Shown here in pieces: positions 11,090-19,848 of a DNA stretch of 64,000 nucleotides (positions within the stretch are counted from its first letter, which is position 1; the number at the start of each line of letters is the position of its first letter). Origin of the DNA: Paenibacillus sp. URB8-2. Lineage in GTDB: Bacteria; Bacillota; Bacilli; Paenibacillales; Paenibacillaceae. A program made the translations under genes and the position numbers. The stretch lies in contig NZ_AP023239.1 in assembly GCF_013393385.1 (NCBI RefSeq), positions 5,022,001 to 5,086,000 of the forward strand, given 5' to 3'. The notes under the pieces were generated by a model, which saw only the letters and a program-made list of their open reading frames with translations, was not told the DNA's origin and ran no database searches.

Positions 11090-11175
11090 GAAAATGTTCC
11101 TCCTTTGTGGTGTTAGCGGAATATCCTCCCACATATTGCGGTCCTAAAAAAGACCGTATGAACGAAAACGTAAGA

Positions 11176-11601
11176 TTAGTCTTCGATCGTGATGCCCATG
11201 CTGCGGGCAGTTCCTTCAACCATACGCATAGCCGCTTCAACGGATGCAGCGTTCAGGTCGGGCATTTTTTGCTCGGCAATTTCACGCACTGCGGCGCGGT
11301 TCAGCTTTGCAACTTTTTTCTTGTTCGGTTCGCCGGAGCCTTTTTCTACTTTCGCAGCGATGCGGAGCAGAACGGCAGCCGGAGGAGTTTTGGTGATGAA
11401 CGTAAAGGAACGATCCTCGAAAACCGAGATTTCAACCGGAATAATCAGGCCGGCTTGGTCGGCGGTACGGGCGTTGAATTCTTTACAGAATGCCATGATG
11501 TTGACACCTGCTTGACCGAGCGCCGGACCTACCGGAGGCGCAGGGTTCGCTTTCCCTGCAGGAATCTGCAGTTTCACCATTTTGATAACTTTTTTAGCCA
11601 T
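11176..11601 (-). CDS. rplK: 50S ribosomal protein L11
   Basis: A 141-residue L11 of the GTPase-associated centre; it binds 23S rRNA helices 43/44 and is needed for RelA stimulation and thiopeptide sensitivity. The hallmark N-terminal segment [23 protein letters not shown] and the C-terminal RSMGITIED are present. The start at 11601 follows AAGGAGGTG. An upstream in-frame start 9 bases earlier is less well placed. Confidence 0.97.
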   Translation of the reverse strand: MAKKVIKMVKLQIPAGKANPAPPVGPALGQAGVNIMAFCKEFNARTADQAGLIIPVEISVFEDRSFTFITKTPPAAVLLRIAAKVEKGSGEPNKKKVAKLNRAAVREIAEQKMPDLNAASVEAAMRMVEGTARSMGITIED

Positions 11602-11671
11602 GAGTGACACCTCCTTGACGCTAGTACTGGACTACGAACGACAAATCGTCCGTTCACAAGAAACCCTTGTG

Positions 11672-12205
11672 TTATATTTTCTCCACTTGAGTGAAATCCA
11701 ACTCCAGCGGGGTTTCCCTTCCAAACATGTTGACATGAACCTTGATCTTGCTCTTGTCAGCCAAAATTTCTTCCACGGAGCCCACAAAATTCGCAAAAGG
11801 ACCAACCATGATGCGTACGGATTCCTTGATTTCGAAATCGATCTTCGCTTTCGGCTCAACCATGCCCATATGCTTCAGAATTTGTTCAACCTCTTCCGGA
11901 AGCAGAGCGGTTGGCTTGGAACCAGACCCCGTCGAACCTACGAATCCCGTAACGCCCGGCGTGTTGCGGACAACATACCAGGAATCATCCGTCTGGATCA
12001 TTTCGACCAAAACGTAACCGGGGTAAACTTTACGCATGACAGCCTTCTTCTTGCCGTCTTTGTTTACCACTTCTTCTTCCATAGGAACAAGAACGCGGAA
12101 TATTTTGTCTTCCATGCCCATGGACTCAACGCGCTTTTCTAAATTGGCTTTGACCTTGTTCTCATACCCGGAGTAGGTATGAACGACGTACCATCTTTTT
12201 TCCAT
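11672..12205 (-). CDS. nusG: transcription termination/antitermination factor NusG
   Basis: A 177-residue NusG with the N-terminal NGN domain (WYVVHTYSGYENKVKANLEKR) that binds RNA polymerase and a C-terminal KOW domain (ESVRIMVGPFANFVGSVEEI). It stimulates pausing or elongation and couples transcription to translation. The ATG at 12205 follows CTAGGTGG. It lies 21 bases after secE in the standard order secE-nusG-rplK. Confidence 0.97.
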   Translation of the reverse strand: MEKRWYVVHTYSGYENKVKANLEKRVESMGMEDKIFRVLVPMEEEVVNKDGKKKAVMRKVYPGYVLVEMIQTDDSWYVVRNTPGVTGFVGSTGSGSKPTALLPEEVEQILKHMGMVEPKAKIDFEIKESVRIMVGPFANFVGSVEEILADKSKIKVHVNMFGRETPLELDFTQVEKI

Positions 12206-12226
12206 ATCAAGCCACCTAGGACCTCT

Positions 12227-12418
12227 CTAAATAATCGATTCGATCACAAAGGAAATACCTATGTCCAGAACCCAGAAATAAAGTGCGACTACTACAATTG
12301 TACCTAGTACGATCATTGTATAGTTGGTCAGTTCTTTACGGTTGGGCCATCGAACCTTTTTAAGTTCAGTCCAGCTCTCAGTGAAAAAGGAAAACAAAGA
12401 CTTGAAACTGCTTTTCAC
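12227..12418 (-). CDS. secE: preprotein translocase subunit SecE
   Basis: A 63-residue single-span SecE. The amphipathic cytoplasmic helix with the family motif WTELKKVRWPNRKEL is followed by one hydrophobic membrane segment (YTMIVLGTIVVVALYFWVLDIGISFVI). It clamps the SecY channel. The start is GTG at 12418 with TTGGAGGTG upstream. It sits 21 bases after rpmG. Confidence 0.95.
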   Translation of the reverse strand: MKSSFKSLFSFFTESWTELKKVRWPNRKELTNYTMIVLGTIVVVALYFWVLDIGISFVIESII

Positions 12419-12439
12419 GCCGACTACACCTCCAACAAA

Positions 12440-12589
12440 CTATCTAGTTTCACGATGAGGAGTTTGCGCGTTGCAAAACTTGCAAAACTTCTTCAACTCC
12501 ATGCGGTCGGGATGATTACGCTTGTTTTTGGTCGTCGCGTAGTTTCTTTGCTTGCAGCTTGTACAAGCCAAAGTAATAATTACCCGCAT
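12440..12589 (-). CDS. rpmG: 50S ribosomal protein L33
   Basis: A 49-codon gene reading [19 protein letters not shown], then a [16 protein letters not shown] segment ending HRETR. It retains the CxxC pairs (CTSC and CKFC) of the zinc-binding type of L33. GGGAGGTG lies 6 bases before ATG. In Firmicutes an rpmG copy precedes secE. As a C+ paralogue it may be exchanged for a zinc-free L33 under zinc shortage, which is family knowledge; no second copy is in this window. Confidence 0.93.
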   Translation of the reverse strand: MRVIITLACTSCKQRNYATTKNKRNHPDRMELKKFCKFCNAQTPHRETR

Positions 12590-12879
12590 GCTGTGCACCT
12601 CCCGAAGACGTTCTTCCGATTCGCAGAACCGAAAGACGCAAAAATTGATCCCAAGAAGAAAGGGCTCCGCCGCTCCCTAAAGGCAGTTCTCGTTTCTCCG
12701 AAAAATATAAAATAAAGAGAAGCACGAAGCTTACACTCACTCATATTTCATGAAAAAACGGTTAACCATCCTTTTCGTGAATGGCATCTCTTTTTTCAAA
12801 GCATAAGCAAAGATTCAGTCAAACAGCCTGCACTTTGTTTATATTCAAAAAAAGCCGCGAATTTGGGCCTACCTAAAAC
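12590..12879 (-). other. long 5' leader of rpmG-secE-nusG
   Basis: About 290 bases between the predicted promoter and rpmG contain no convincing gene. One long hairpin is visible at 12747-12781 (TTCACGAAAA pairing with TTTTCATGAA around a GGTTAACC centre), without a following U-tract. No known riboswitch was recognised. Confidence 0.4.
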
Positions 12880-12909
12880 ACTTTATCATAATGCCAAGCC
12901 CAATGTCAA
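12880..12909 (-). promoter_or_regulatory. probable sigma-A promoter of rpmG-secE-nusG
   Basis: The -35 is a consensus TTGACA (12904-12909) and the -10 is TAAAGT (12880-12885) with an 18-base spacer. It is the only good promoter between sigH and rpmG and follows the sigH terminator, so it probably starts the rpmG-secE-nusG transcript. Confidence 0.55.
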
Positions 12910-13049
12910 CGAAAATTCCTATGTTACCATCATAGCCGCTCCGGCGTGAGCGAGAGTCTTTGCTTTGCAAACCTTCACTAATCTGCTGGTCCAATATCCA
13001 TTATGAAGCAAATCCGCCATGCATAAACCATCAGACAACTTACCCAATT

Positions 13050-13072
13050 AAAAAAAGACTCGTATCCGAGCC
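13050..13072 (-). terminator. rho-independent terminator after sigH
   Basis: On the minus strand GGCTCG-GATA-CGAGTC is followed by seven T. It lies 21 bases after the sigH stop codon and separates sigH from the rpmG unit. Confidence 0.85.
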
Positions 13073-13093
13073 TTTCCGGTTCTTATTATATCA

Positions 13094-13738
13094 CTAATTG
13101 TCACGCACTTCCAGATATCTTTCAAGTTTCCGCTTTACCCGCTGAAGAGCGTTATCGATCGACTTCACATGACGCTTCAAATCCTCGGCAATCTCCTGGT
13201 AGGAGCGTCCGTCGAGATAGAGCATTAACACTTTGCGTTCCAAATCGCTGAGAATTTCAGCCATCTTGTCCTCAAGCCCGATGAATTCCTCCTGATTGAT
13301 AATCAGTTCCTCGGGGTCGAGTACCTGCGATCCGCAAATGACATCCATCAACGTACGATCCGAATCCTCATCGTAAATGGGCTTGTCCAAAGAGACGTAA
13401 GAATTGAGCGGAATATGCTTCTGGCGTGTAGCCGTCTTGATGGCAGTAATGATCTGCCGGGTGATGCACAGCTCGGCAAACGCCTTGAACGAAGACAGTT
13501 TGTCACCCTTGAAATCACGAATCGCCTTGTATAGGCCGATCATGCCTTCCTGCACAATATCCTCGCGATCGGCTCCGATCAGAAAGTAGGAACGGGCCTT
13601 GGCTCGCACAAAATTGCGGTACTTGTTGATCAGATGTTCCAATGCGCCACCGTCGCCGCTCCGAAAAGCTTCGACAATATCTTCATCGCTTATGAAATCA
13701 TACTCGGACAGCATTAATTCCTTGAGGTCGACACTCAC
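13094..13738 (-). CDS. sigH: RNA polymerase sigma-H factor
   Basis: A 214-residue sigma-70 family factor closely resembling Bacillus SigH, which drives early stationary phase and sporulation entry genes. Region 2 (NKYRNFVRAKARSYFLIGADREDIVQEGMIGLYKAIRDF) and the region 4 helix-turn-helix (DLERKVLMLYLDGRSYQEIAEDLKRHVKSIDNALQRVKRKLERYL) are complete. The start chosen is GTG at 13738, giving MSVDLKE, with GGGGGGA upstream. It has its own promoter and terminator. Confidence 0.95.
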   Translation of the reverse strand: MSVDLKELMLSEYDFISDEDIVEAFRSGDGGALEHLINKYRNFVRAKARSYFLIGADREDIVQEGMIGLYKAIRDFKGDKLSSFKAFAELCITRQIITAIKTATRQKHIPLNSYVSLDKPIYDEDSDRTLMDVICGSQVLDPEELIINQEEFIGLEDKMAEILSDLERKVLMLYLDGRSYQEIAEDLKRHVKSIDNALQRVKRKLERYLEVRDN

Positions 13739-13795
13739 CAAGAATCCCCCCGGCTGCAACGCAGGACGCATCGTTACTTCGTGAAATATACGAAC

Positions 13796-13825
13796 AGTAT
13801 ATATTACGTAACCTTACACCGTCAA
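13796..13825 (-). promoter_or_regulatory. probable promoter of sigH
   Basis: TTGACG (13820-13825) and TATACT (13796-13801) with an 18-base spacer lie upstream of sigH in the 165-base gap after rae1. The boxes suit sigma-A. In B. subtilis sigH transcription is repressed by AbrB; no AbrB site can be read from sequence alone. Confidence 0.55.
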
Positions 13826-13903
13826 CAAGCGTTTGACCAAATACAATCATGAATAGCATAAAATTACAATTACTCAAAACTTATCTTACATGGTTTTGGA
13901 CAT

Positions 13904-14425
13904 TTATTGTCTCCGCCAATCCTCCAGCCGGCTGCGCACTTCCGGTGGCAGTTTGTCTTCCAGGGTGTGGCGGGAGGAGCGGGTATTTCGCGGTTCGATA
14001 GTCTTTTTGACCTCCCGCTGCATCTCCTCCACCTCCAGCCGGAGCTCCCTAGCCGAAACCCGCAGCGCCCCATGCGCAAAAATGACATGCTGCTCGGTAG
14101 AATCGCTGGTGGCTACATAAATCTGCCTCCGGCGGTGGCTGTACTCTCCTACCAGCCGCTCGATGCATTCATCGGCGGTTTCTTTTTCCTTCGTGAAATA
14201 CACCTGCACTTTGCCCTGGACAAAAGAACGTCCAAGGCCCGGTACCCGATAGGCGTCGAAAACGGCGATGACGCGCCGGCCGGAATAGGCCTGGTAATCG
14301 GCGAGCACACCCAGAAGCCGGTCGCGCGCTTCCTGCATGCCGGTCTGGGACAGCGCGGCGAGCTCTGGCCAGCCGCCGATTATATTATATCCGTCCACCA
14401 GCAGCACATCGCGCCAATCCTTCAT
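13904..14425 (-). CDS. rae1: NYN-domain endoribonuclease Rae1 (YacP)
   Basis: A 173-residue NYN/PIN-like protein. The N-terminal VDGYNIIGGWPEL motif, an internal FDAYRV and an IYVATSDSTEQ segment hold the acidic metal-binding residues of the YacP family. In B. subtilis Rae1 enters the ribosomal A site and cleaves mRNA. Its ATG overlaps the rlmB stop codon by four bases (ATGA), showing translational coupling in the cysS-mrnC-rlmB-rae1 run. Confidence 0.85.
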   Translation of the reverse strand: MKDWRDVLLVDGYNIIGGWPELAALSQTGMQEARDRLLGVLADYQAYSGRRVIAVFDAYRVPGLGRSFVQGKVQVYFTKEKETADECIERLVGEYSHRRRQIYVATSDSTEQHVIFAHGALRVSARELRLEVEEMQREVKKTIEPRNTRSSRHTLEDKLPPEVRSRLEDWRRQ

Positions 14426-15192
14426 CGCGATGAAAGCGTACGACGGCGCCGCAGCACCTCGTACATAATGACGCCCGCCGCCACGGAAGCATTAAGCGAA
14501 TTGATCCGGCCAAGCATCGGAAGCTTGAGCAGTATATCGCATTTTTCGCGGATCAGCCTGCCCATACCCTTGCTCTCGTTCCCGATGACGACGGCAACCG
14601 GACCGGTAAAAATATCGGACCCGAACAGATCCTGATCCGTATCGACATCCGTTCCGACAACCCAAATCCCCAGCTCCTTCAGCCGATCGATCGTCTGTCC
14701 CAGGTTAGTCACCCGCGCAACGGGTACATATTCCACTGCACCGGCGGAAGTCTTCGAAACCGTGGCCGTAATTTGCGCGGAACGCCGTTTGGGCACAATG
14801 ACGCCGTGCACCCCGGTGCAGTCAGCGCTGCGAAGGATCGAACCGAGGTTATGCGGATCTTCGATCTCGTCCAGCAGCAGCAGGAACGGATGCTCTCCCT
14901 TGGCCTCGGCGGCGGCCAGCAGATCGTCGACTTCGGCATATGCATAGGGAGCCGCCTGAGCAACCACTCCTTGATGCTGCACTCCTGGAGCCAGCTGGTC
15001 CAGTTTGCGTTTGTCCACATGCTGGACAATGACGCCAGCCTGACGGGCTTCGGCTACGATGGGAGCCGTCAGCGCTTTTTGCGCGTTCTCCGCGATCCAT
15101 ATTTTATTGAGCGTCCGGCCTGCACGCAGCGCTTCAAGCACCGAATGCTTGCCGGCTAATATTTCTTCATTCTTGTCGTGATCTTCAACCAT
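14422..15192 (-). CDS. rlmB: 23S rRNA 2'-O-methyltransferase, RlmB family
   Basis: A 256-residue SpoU-family enzyme. The N-terminal L30e-like substrate-binding domain (GKHSVLEALRAGRTLNKIWI) leads into the trefoil-knot SPOUT domain with its three motifs: DEIEDPHNLGSILRSAD, VVIGNESKGMGRLI and MLGRINSLNASVAAGVIMYE. It methylates a 23S rRNA guanosine ribose in E. coli RlmB. The start at 15192 follows GGGAGGAAAC; a longer frame reaching 15297 overlaps mrnC and lacks a binding site. Confidence 0.92.
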   Translation of the reverse strand: MVEDHDKNEEILAGKHSVLEALRAGRTLNKIWIAENAQKALTAPIVAEARQAGVIVQHVDKRKLDQLAPGVQHQGVVAQAAPYAYAEVDDLLAAAEAKGEHPFLLLLDEIEDPHNLGSILRSADCTGVHGVIVPKRRSAQITATVSKTSAGAVEYVPVARVTNLGQTIDRLKELGIWVVGTDVDTDQDLFGSDIFTGPVAVVIGNESKGMGRLIREKCDILLKLPMLGRINSLNASVAAGVIMYEVLRRRRTLSSR

Positions 15193-15209
15193 GTTGTTTC
15201 CTCCCGGTT

Positions 15210-15620
15210 CTATCTTTCCATTTGCTGAATGCCGCTGTGTATCAATTCCTGCATCCTTGCCTGCTGTCCCGTGTAATACAAATAGCCGATCAGGCATTCG
15301 AAAGCCGTAGCGTACCGGTACTCCAGCACATCGGCATTTTTGGGTATGGTGCCGGACTTGGCGTTACGCCCCTGACGGATAATGTCCTTCTCCTCATCCG
15401 TCAGCTCCGGCTCAATCAAGCTGAGAAGCTTGCTCTGCGCCTTGGCCGACACGAGTCCGGTCGCGGCGCGGTGAAGATGATTGGGGCGCAGATTGGGACG
15501 CGAAATGACATACTGCCGCACCGCCACCTCGTATATCGCGTCGCCGATATAGGCCAGCACAATGGGCGAAATCAGCTTGACCGGCTTGGATGGCTCGTAA
15601 GGAAACCAGCCTTCGCTCAT
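15210..15620 (-). CDS. mrnC: mini-ribonuclease III
   Basis: A 136-residue RNase III catalytic domain without the double-stranded RNA-binding domain, the hallmark of MrnC. The catalytic signature appears as LAYIGDAIYEVAVRQYV near residue 20-36. It trims 23S rRNA ends in B. subtilis. The start at 15620 gives MSEGWFPY and overlaps the cysS stop codon (ATGA), the same coupling as in other Bacillales; a longer frame to 15710 lies inside cysS. Confidence 0.92.
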   Translation of the reverse strand: MSEGWFPYEPSKPVKLISPIVLAYIGDAIYEVAVRQYVISRPNLRPNHLHRAATGLVSAKAQSKLLSLIEPELTDEEKDIIRQGRNAKSGTIPKNADVLEYRYATAFECLIGYLYYTGQQARMQELIHSGIQQMER

Positions 15621-17023
15621 TTGCGCTTCCACCGCATTCCCTGCGGCGTATCCTCCAGCACGATGCCCATATCGTTCAAAATATCGCGGATTTCGTCGGC
15701 CCGGCTCCAATTCTTCGCTTTCCGGGCTTCCGCGCGCTCCTCGATCAGGCGCTCAACTTCGTCGTCGGCGTCTTCCTCTTCCGTTTCGGGAACGAGCCGC
15801 AGCACGGTATTCAACTCTTCAAACGTCTTCAGCAGAGCAGCCAGATCGGCCGCCGCCAGCGCATTGTCCGAGAGTGCCACATTGGCCGTGCTGACCCATT
15901 CGAACACGGCTGTAATCGCATCCGGCGTGTTGAAGTCGTCCTGCATTTTTTCGTGATACTGCAGCACAATAGCGTCCAGTCTCGCCTTCAGTTCTGCGCT
16001 TGCTTCATCCGGATTGCCGTCTCCCGCAAGACTTATGCGGTGCTTGACGTTCCCCGCGGCGCCCGCTATGCGCTCTACGCTTTTCTCCGCGGACTGCAGC
16101 GCCTCTTCGCTGAAATTCAGCGGATTCCGGTAATGAGTCGAGAGCATGAAATAGCGGATCGTCCCCGCTTTGTAGCGGCCGAGGAAATCCTTGACGAGCA
16201 GACCGTTGCCGAGGGATTTCGACATTTTTTCGTCTCCAATGTTAAGGAAGCCGTTATGCATCCAGTAATTCGCCAGCGGCTTGCCGGTCAGCGCCTCGCT
16301 CTGCGCGCATTCGCATTCATGGTGGGGAAACGTCAAATCCTGACCGCCGCCATGGATATCAATCGTATCGCCCAGAAATTCGCGAGCCATGGCCGAGCAC
16401 TCGATATGCCAGCCGGGGCGTCCGTCTCCCCACGGGCTGTGCCAGAAAATCTCTCCCGGCTTCGCCGCCTTCCACAGCACGAAGTCTTCGGGATGCTCCT
16501 TGCGCGAATCGACCTCGACGCGGATGCCGAACTGCAGCTCCTCCAGATTCTGGCGGGACAGCTTGCCGTAGCTCTCGAACTTAGCCGTACGGTAGAAGAC
16601 ATCCCCGCCGCTCTCGTAAGCGTAGCCTTTGTCCACCAGTTCCTTGATAAATTCGATGATCAGATCCATGCTCTGTGTCACGCGCGGATTGCGGGTGGCC
16701 GGGCGCACGCCGAGTCCCTCGTTGTCCTTTAAAAAAGCGTCGATGAACAGTTCAGCCACTTCAGGCACGGTTGTGCTCATCTCCTCAGCCTTGCGGATCA
16801 GCTTATCGTCCACATCCGTGAAGTTGACCACATAATCGACCTCATTGCCGAGCTGCTCCAAATAGTTGCGGACGATGTCGAATACGATGACCGGCCTCGC
16901 ATTTCCAATATGAATATACCCGTAAACGGTTGGTCCGCACACGTACATCTTGACCTTGCCCGGAACAAGCGGCACAAATTCTTCCTTGCTCCGTGACAGC
17001 GTGTTGTAAATATAGAGCGCCAT
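15617..17023 (-). CDS. cysS: cysteinyl-tRNA synthetase
   Basis: A 468-residue class I synthetase. The zinc-site cysteine and HIGH-like motif (CGPTVYGYIHIGNARP), the zinc-ligand HHECECAQSE segment and the KMSKS loop (DEKMSKSLGNGLLV) are all visible, followed by the anticodon-binding C-terminus. It charges tRNA-Cys. ATG at 17023 follows GAAAGGA. It is co-transcribed with cysE under the T-box, so charging level of tRNA-Cys should control its expression. Confidence 0.97.
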   Translation of the reverse strand: MALYIYNTLSRSKEEFVPLVPGKVKMYVCGPTVYGYIHIGNARPVIVFDIVRNYLEQLGNEVDYVVNFTDVDDKLIRKAEEMSTTVPEVAELFIDAFLKDNEGLGVRPATRNPRVTQSMDLIIEFIKELVDKGYAYESGGDVFYRTAKFESYGKLSRQNLEELQFGIRVEVDSRKEHPEDFVLWKAAKPGEIFWHSPWGDGRPGWHIECSAMAREFLGDTIDIHGGGQDLTFPHHECECAQSEALTGKPLANYWMHNGFLNIGDEKMSKSLGNGLLVKDFLGRYKAGTIRYFMLSTHYRNPLNFSEEALQSAEKSVERIAGAAGNVKHRISLAGDGNPDEASAELKARLDAIVLQYHEKMQDDFNTPDAITAVFEWVSTANVALSDNALAAADLAALLKTFEELNTVLRLVPETEEEDADDEVERLIEERAEARKAKNWSRADEIRDILNDMGIVLEDTPQGMRWKRK

Positions 17024-17077
17024 ACTGCTCAATCCTTTCTCTTTCGGCCTTAGCCCGGCCTTTGCCAGTTGCCTGGT

Positions 17078-17770
17078 TTAAATTTCGTAATCTCCGAAAT
17101 ACTGCTCGCTTTCCAGCCGGCGCTGCTCCGCTTTCTGTCTGTCCTCCCCGCCGATCTGCTGACGCAGCTCTTCGATCTCTTTTTGCAGAAAACGCAAGGA
17201 ATCAACGACCGGATCGGGCAGCTTCGTATGATCCAGTCTGTCCCTCACCCGCTCTCCGTTGCGCTTCACGATGCGGCCGGGATTGCCGACGACCGTACTG
17301 TTGTCCGGCACTTCACGCAGCACAACCGCGTTCGAGCCGACATTGCAGTTATCCCCGATCCGGAACGAGCCAAGCACCTTGGCCCCGGAGCCGATAACCA
17401 CATTATTGCCAACCGTCGGATGGCGCTTTCCTTTCTCTTTACCGGTGCCTCCCAGAGTGACCCCCTGATAGATGATGACATCGTCGCCAATCTCGCAGGT
17501 TTCTCCAATAACCACACCCATCCCATGGTCGATAAACAATCTTTTGCCTATACGCGCCCCGGGATGAATCTCGATACCTGTCATAAACCGGCTGAATTGC
17601 GACACCATGCGCGCCACTGTAAACCACTCGCGTCTGTATAAGCGGTGGGCAATCCGGTGGGCCCAGATCGCATGCAGACCGGCATAAGTAAAAAAGACCT
17701 CGAACCGGTTGCGGGCTGCGGGATCATTGTCCAGCACCACCTGAATGTCCGATTTGATATGCTCAAACAT
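17078..17770 (-). CDS. cysE: serine O-acetyltransferase
   Basis: A 230-residue left-handed beta-helix acetyltransferase making O-acetylserine from serine and acetyl-CoA, the first step of cysteine synthesis. Hexapeptide repeats run from about residue 65 to 165 ([42 protein letters not shown]) with the catalytic His in FIDHGMG. GGAGGGGGAAC precedes ATG. It is followed after 54 bases by cysS; both lie behind the T-box. Confidence 0.95.
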   Translation of the reverse strand: MFEHIKSDIQVVLDNDPAARNRFEVFFTYAGLHAIWAHRIAHRLYRREWFTVARMVSQFSRFMTGIEIHPGARIGKRLFIDHGMGVVIGETCEIGDDVIIYQGVTLGGTGKEKGKRHPTVGNNVVIGSGAKVLGSFRIGDNCNVGSNAVVLREVPDNSTVVGNPGRIVKRNGERVRDRLDHTKLPDPVVDSLRFLQKEIEELRQQIGGEDRQKAEQRRLESEQYFGDYEI

Positions 17771-17857
17771 CGCGGTTCCCCCTCCATGCTTCCTCGCCTC
17801 CTGTTGTCAGGATGTACGAAGAAGATAATCCGCCTTTTCTGTATTCTCTCTATTTTC

Positions 17858-17961
17858 AGAAGAAACGCTGCACCGGCCTTATAGGACCGGCACCGGCTTC
17901 CCGTAAAAATATAAGACGAAATATAAGCGAATGGCTTATCGCTTCTTACTTCTTATATTTC
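17858..17961 (-). repeat. dispersed palindromic repeat, copy a (in the cysE leader)
   Basis: A copy of the element also found near 22.5, 41.0, 46.0/47.6 and 53.1 kb. On the plus strand it starts AGAAGAAACG, holds CCCGTAAAAATATAAG, an ATAAGC...GCTTAT hairpin, and ends CTTATATTTC. Its inner AAATATAAG and CTTATATTT arms are complementary. The tail is separated by three bases from the U-tract of the T-box terminator, so the element lies in the transcribed leader between T-box and cysE. Confidence 0.65.
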
Positions 17962-17963
17962 AA

Positions 17964-18000
17964 CAAAAAACGCCCCTGCAGCATAAAGCTGCAGAGACGT
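17964..18000 (-). terminator. T-box terminator before cysE
   Basis: A 13-bp stem (ACGTCTCTGCAGC with GCTGCAGGGGCGT, two G-U pairs) with loop TTTAT is followed by six T on the minus strand. The 5' arm overlaps sequence that can pair with the T-box bulge to form the antiterminator. Confidence 0.88.
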
Positions 18001-18275
18001 CTTAGCGCGGTTCCACTCTGCTTGGACAATGACCTTCCCCGCTTGAAAGCGGCAGGCTCATCGTCCCTCTTGGCATCCGTAACGGCGATGTTACCGGCGC
18101 GGCCTAACGGCGCTTATCAAGCAACCGCTCAACCGCACAGCTCACAGGCGCATCTTCCACGGCGTGCCATGAATAACTCCCAGCCTGAAAAGGCGACCCT
18201 TTTCGCGGTTATTCTCTCTGCAAATGGCTGTTATGCGCGTACTTCTCCTGATCGCAGCTTTTTCGATATTCTTCT
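17964..18275 (-). promoter_or_regulatory. T-box leader controlling cysE-cysS
   Basis: The antiterminator signature AGAGTGGAACCGCG (18006-18019) is the diagnostic T-box sequence, followed by the terminator above. Upstream, a long stem I contains an AGTA S-turn and a GAGAG stretch. The downstream genes cysE-cysS argue for tRNA-Cys as ligand; a TGC triplet (18150-18152) lies after GAAGA on the 3' side of stem I, but pairing by hand does not settle that it is the specifier. Uncharged tRNA would stabilise the antiterminator and allow expression. Confidence 0.85.
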
Positions 18276-18304
18276 ATCTTAGCGAAAAGAACCGGTACTG
18301 ACAA
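18276..18304 (-). promoter_or_regulatory. sigma-A promoter of the cysE-cysS T-box transcript
   Basis: TTGTCA (18299-18304) and TAAGAT (18276-18281) with a 17-base spacer lie directly upstream of the T-box stem I and just after gltX. This places the transcription start near 18269. Confidence 0.65.
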
Positions 18305-18328
18305 GGGGATATGCCTATTACCGGGCCT

Positions 18329-19792
18329 TTAGGCTCCTTTAATCTGCGCTTTGAGGCGGTCAATGACCCGGCTGCGTCCCATCAGAACAATAGTCGCATT
18401 GAGGTCTCGCCCGTGCGTCTGTCCGGTTACTGCGACACGAATCGGCATGAACAGCGCCTTGCCCTTATGTCCAGTCTCCTTCTGCACTTCCTTAATTAAT
18501 GCCCCAATCACGGCCGGGGTAAACTCCACGCTTGCTTCAACCTTCGCCAGAAAGGCAGAGAGCACCTCAGGGACCTGATTCTCCGACAAAATCTGCGCCG
18601 CTTCCGTTTCCAGCTCAAGATGAGTGCGGAAAAAGATTTCCGAAAGGTTCACAATATCCGAGGCAGCCACCATCTGCTCCTGGTAAAGCGCGACGAGGCT
18701 TTCCGCCCAAGCGCGTTGTTCTTCGTCCAGCTCCGCCGGCAGTCTTCCGGCCGTCTGCAAATGGGGAATGGCCAAATCTGCGATCCGGATTGGATCGGAC
18801 TGCTTGATGTAATGGTTGTTCAAATGTGCCAGCTTGTTCGTATCGAACACGGCCGGGCTCTTGGACAGCCGGTCGGCGTTAAAGATGGAGATCAGCTCTT
18901 CCCTGCTGAAAATCTCTTCCTCCCCTTCCGGCGACCAGCCGAGGAGCGCAATAAAGTTGAACAGCGCTTCCGGCAAATAGCCCAGATCCTCGTACTGCGA
19001 GATAAACTGGATGATGGATTCGTTGCGCTTGCTTAGCTTCTTGTGGTCATCGCCGACGATCAGGGTCATATGGCCGAACAGCGGCGCTTCCCAGCCGAGC
19101 GCTTCATAAATCATAAGCTGACGGGGCGTGTTGGAGATATGGTCTTCGCCGCGCAGCACATGGGTGATATCCATCAGGTGGTCGTCGACGGCTACCGCAA
19201 AATTATAGGTAGGAATGCCGTCCTTCTTGACAATGACAAAATCGCCCATTTCCGTTGTCTGGAAGGAGATTGGACCCTTGACGATATCATCAAAGGAATA
19301 GGTGCGGTCTTCCGGAACCCGGAAGCGGATGCTGGCGATTCGGCCTTCCTGTTCAAAGGCGGCGCGCTGCTCTTCGGTCAGATCGCGATGCTTCCCGGAA
19401 TAACGGGGCGTCTCTCCCCGGGCAAGCTGCTCTTCACGCTCCGCTTCCAACTCTTCCTCGGTACAGTAGCAGCGGTAAGCCAGACCGCGGTCGATCAAAT
19501 CCTGCCAGTACACGCGATACAGATCCAGCCGTTCCGTCTGGCGGTAAGGGCCGTATTCGCCGCCGACATCTATGCTTTCGTCCCAATCGATACCCAGCCA
19601 TTTCAAATATTTCAGCTGGCTTTCTTCGCCGCCGGCGATATTGCGCTTCACATCCGTATCCTCGATCCGGATAATGAACTTGCCGCCTTGGTTTCGGGCG
19701 TACAAATAATTAAATAAGGCCGTTCTGGCATTGCCGATATGTAAATGTCCTGTAGGGCTAGGCGCGTAGCGCACCCGGACTTGATCTCCCAT
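18329..19792 (-). CDS. gltX: glutamyl-tRNA synthetase
   Basis: A 487-residue class I synthetase charging tRNA-Glu (and usually tRNA-Gln in Firmicutes, where GatCAB then converts it). Motifs seen are [23 protein letters not shown] (HIGH) and [12 protein letters not shown] (KMSKS equivalent). The start at 19792 gives [13 protein letters not shown] and follows CGGAGGAAC; the in-frame extension to 19831 lacks support. It follows ispDF by 56 bases. Confidence 0.96.
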   Translation of the reverse strand: MGDQVRVRYAPSPTGHLHIGNARTALFNYLYARNQGGKFIIRIEDTDVKRNIAGGEESQLKYLKWLGIDWDESIDVGGEYGPYRQTERLDLYRVYWQDLIDRGLAYRCYCTEEELEAEREEQLARGETPRYSGKHRDLTEEQRAAFEQEGRIASIRFRVPEDRTYSFDDIVKGPISFQTTEMGDFVIVKKDGIPTYNFAVAVDDHLMDITHVLRGEDHISNTPRQLMIYEALGWEAPLFGHMTLIVGDDHKKLSKRNESIIQFISQYEDLGYLPEALFNFIALLGWSPEGEEEIFSREELISIFNADRLSKSPAVFDTNKLAHLNNHYIKQSDPIRIADLAIPHLQTAGRLPAELDEEQRAWAESLVALYQEQMVAASDIVNLSEIFFRTHLELETEAAQILSENQVPEVLSAFLAKVEASVEFTPAVIGALIKEVQKETGHKGKALFMPIRVAVTGQTHGRDLNATIVLMGRSRVIDRLKAQIKGA

Positions 19793-19848
19793 TTTTAGTT
19801 CCTCCGTTCTTTCATTTGATTGATTTCTCAATCCTGGTCATCTCATGA

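Noticed and set aside
12747..12781. Long hairpin before rpmG as a terminator
   Set aside because: It has no U-tract on the minus strand and would lie inside the leader; left only as a note in the leader entry.
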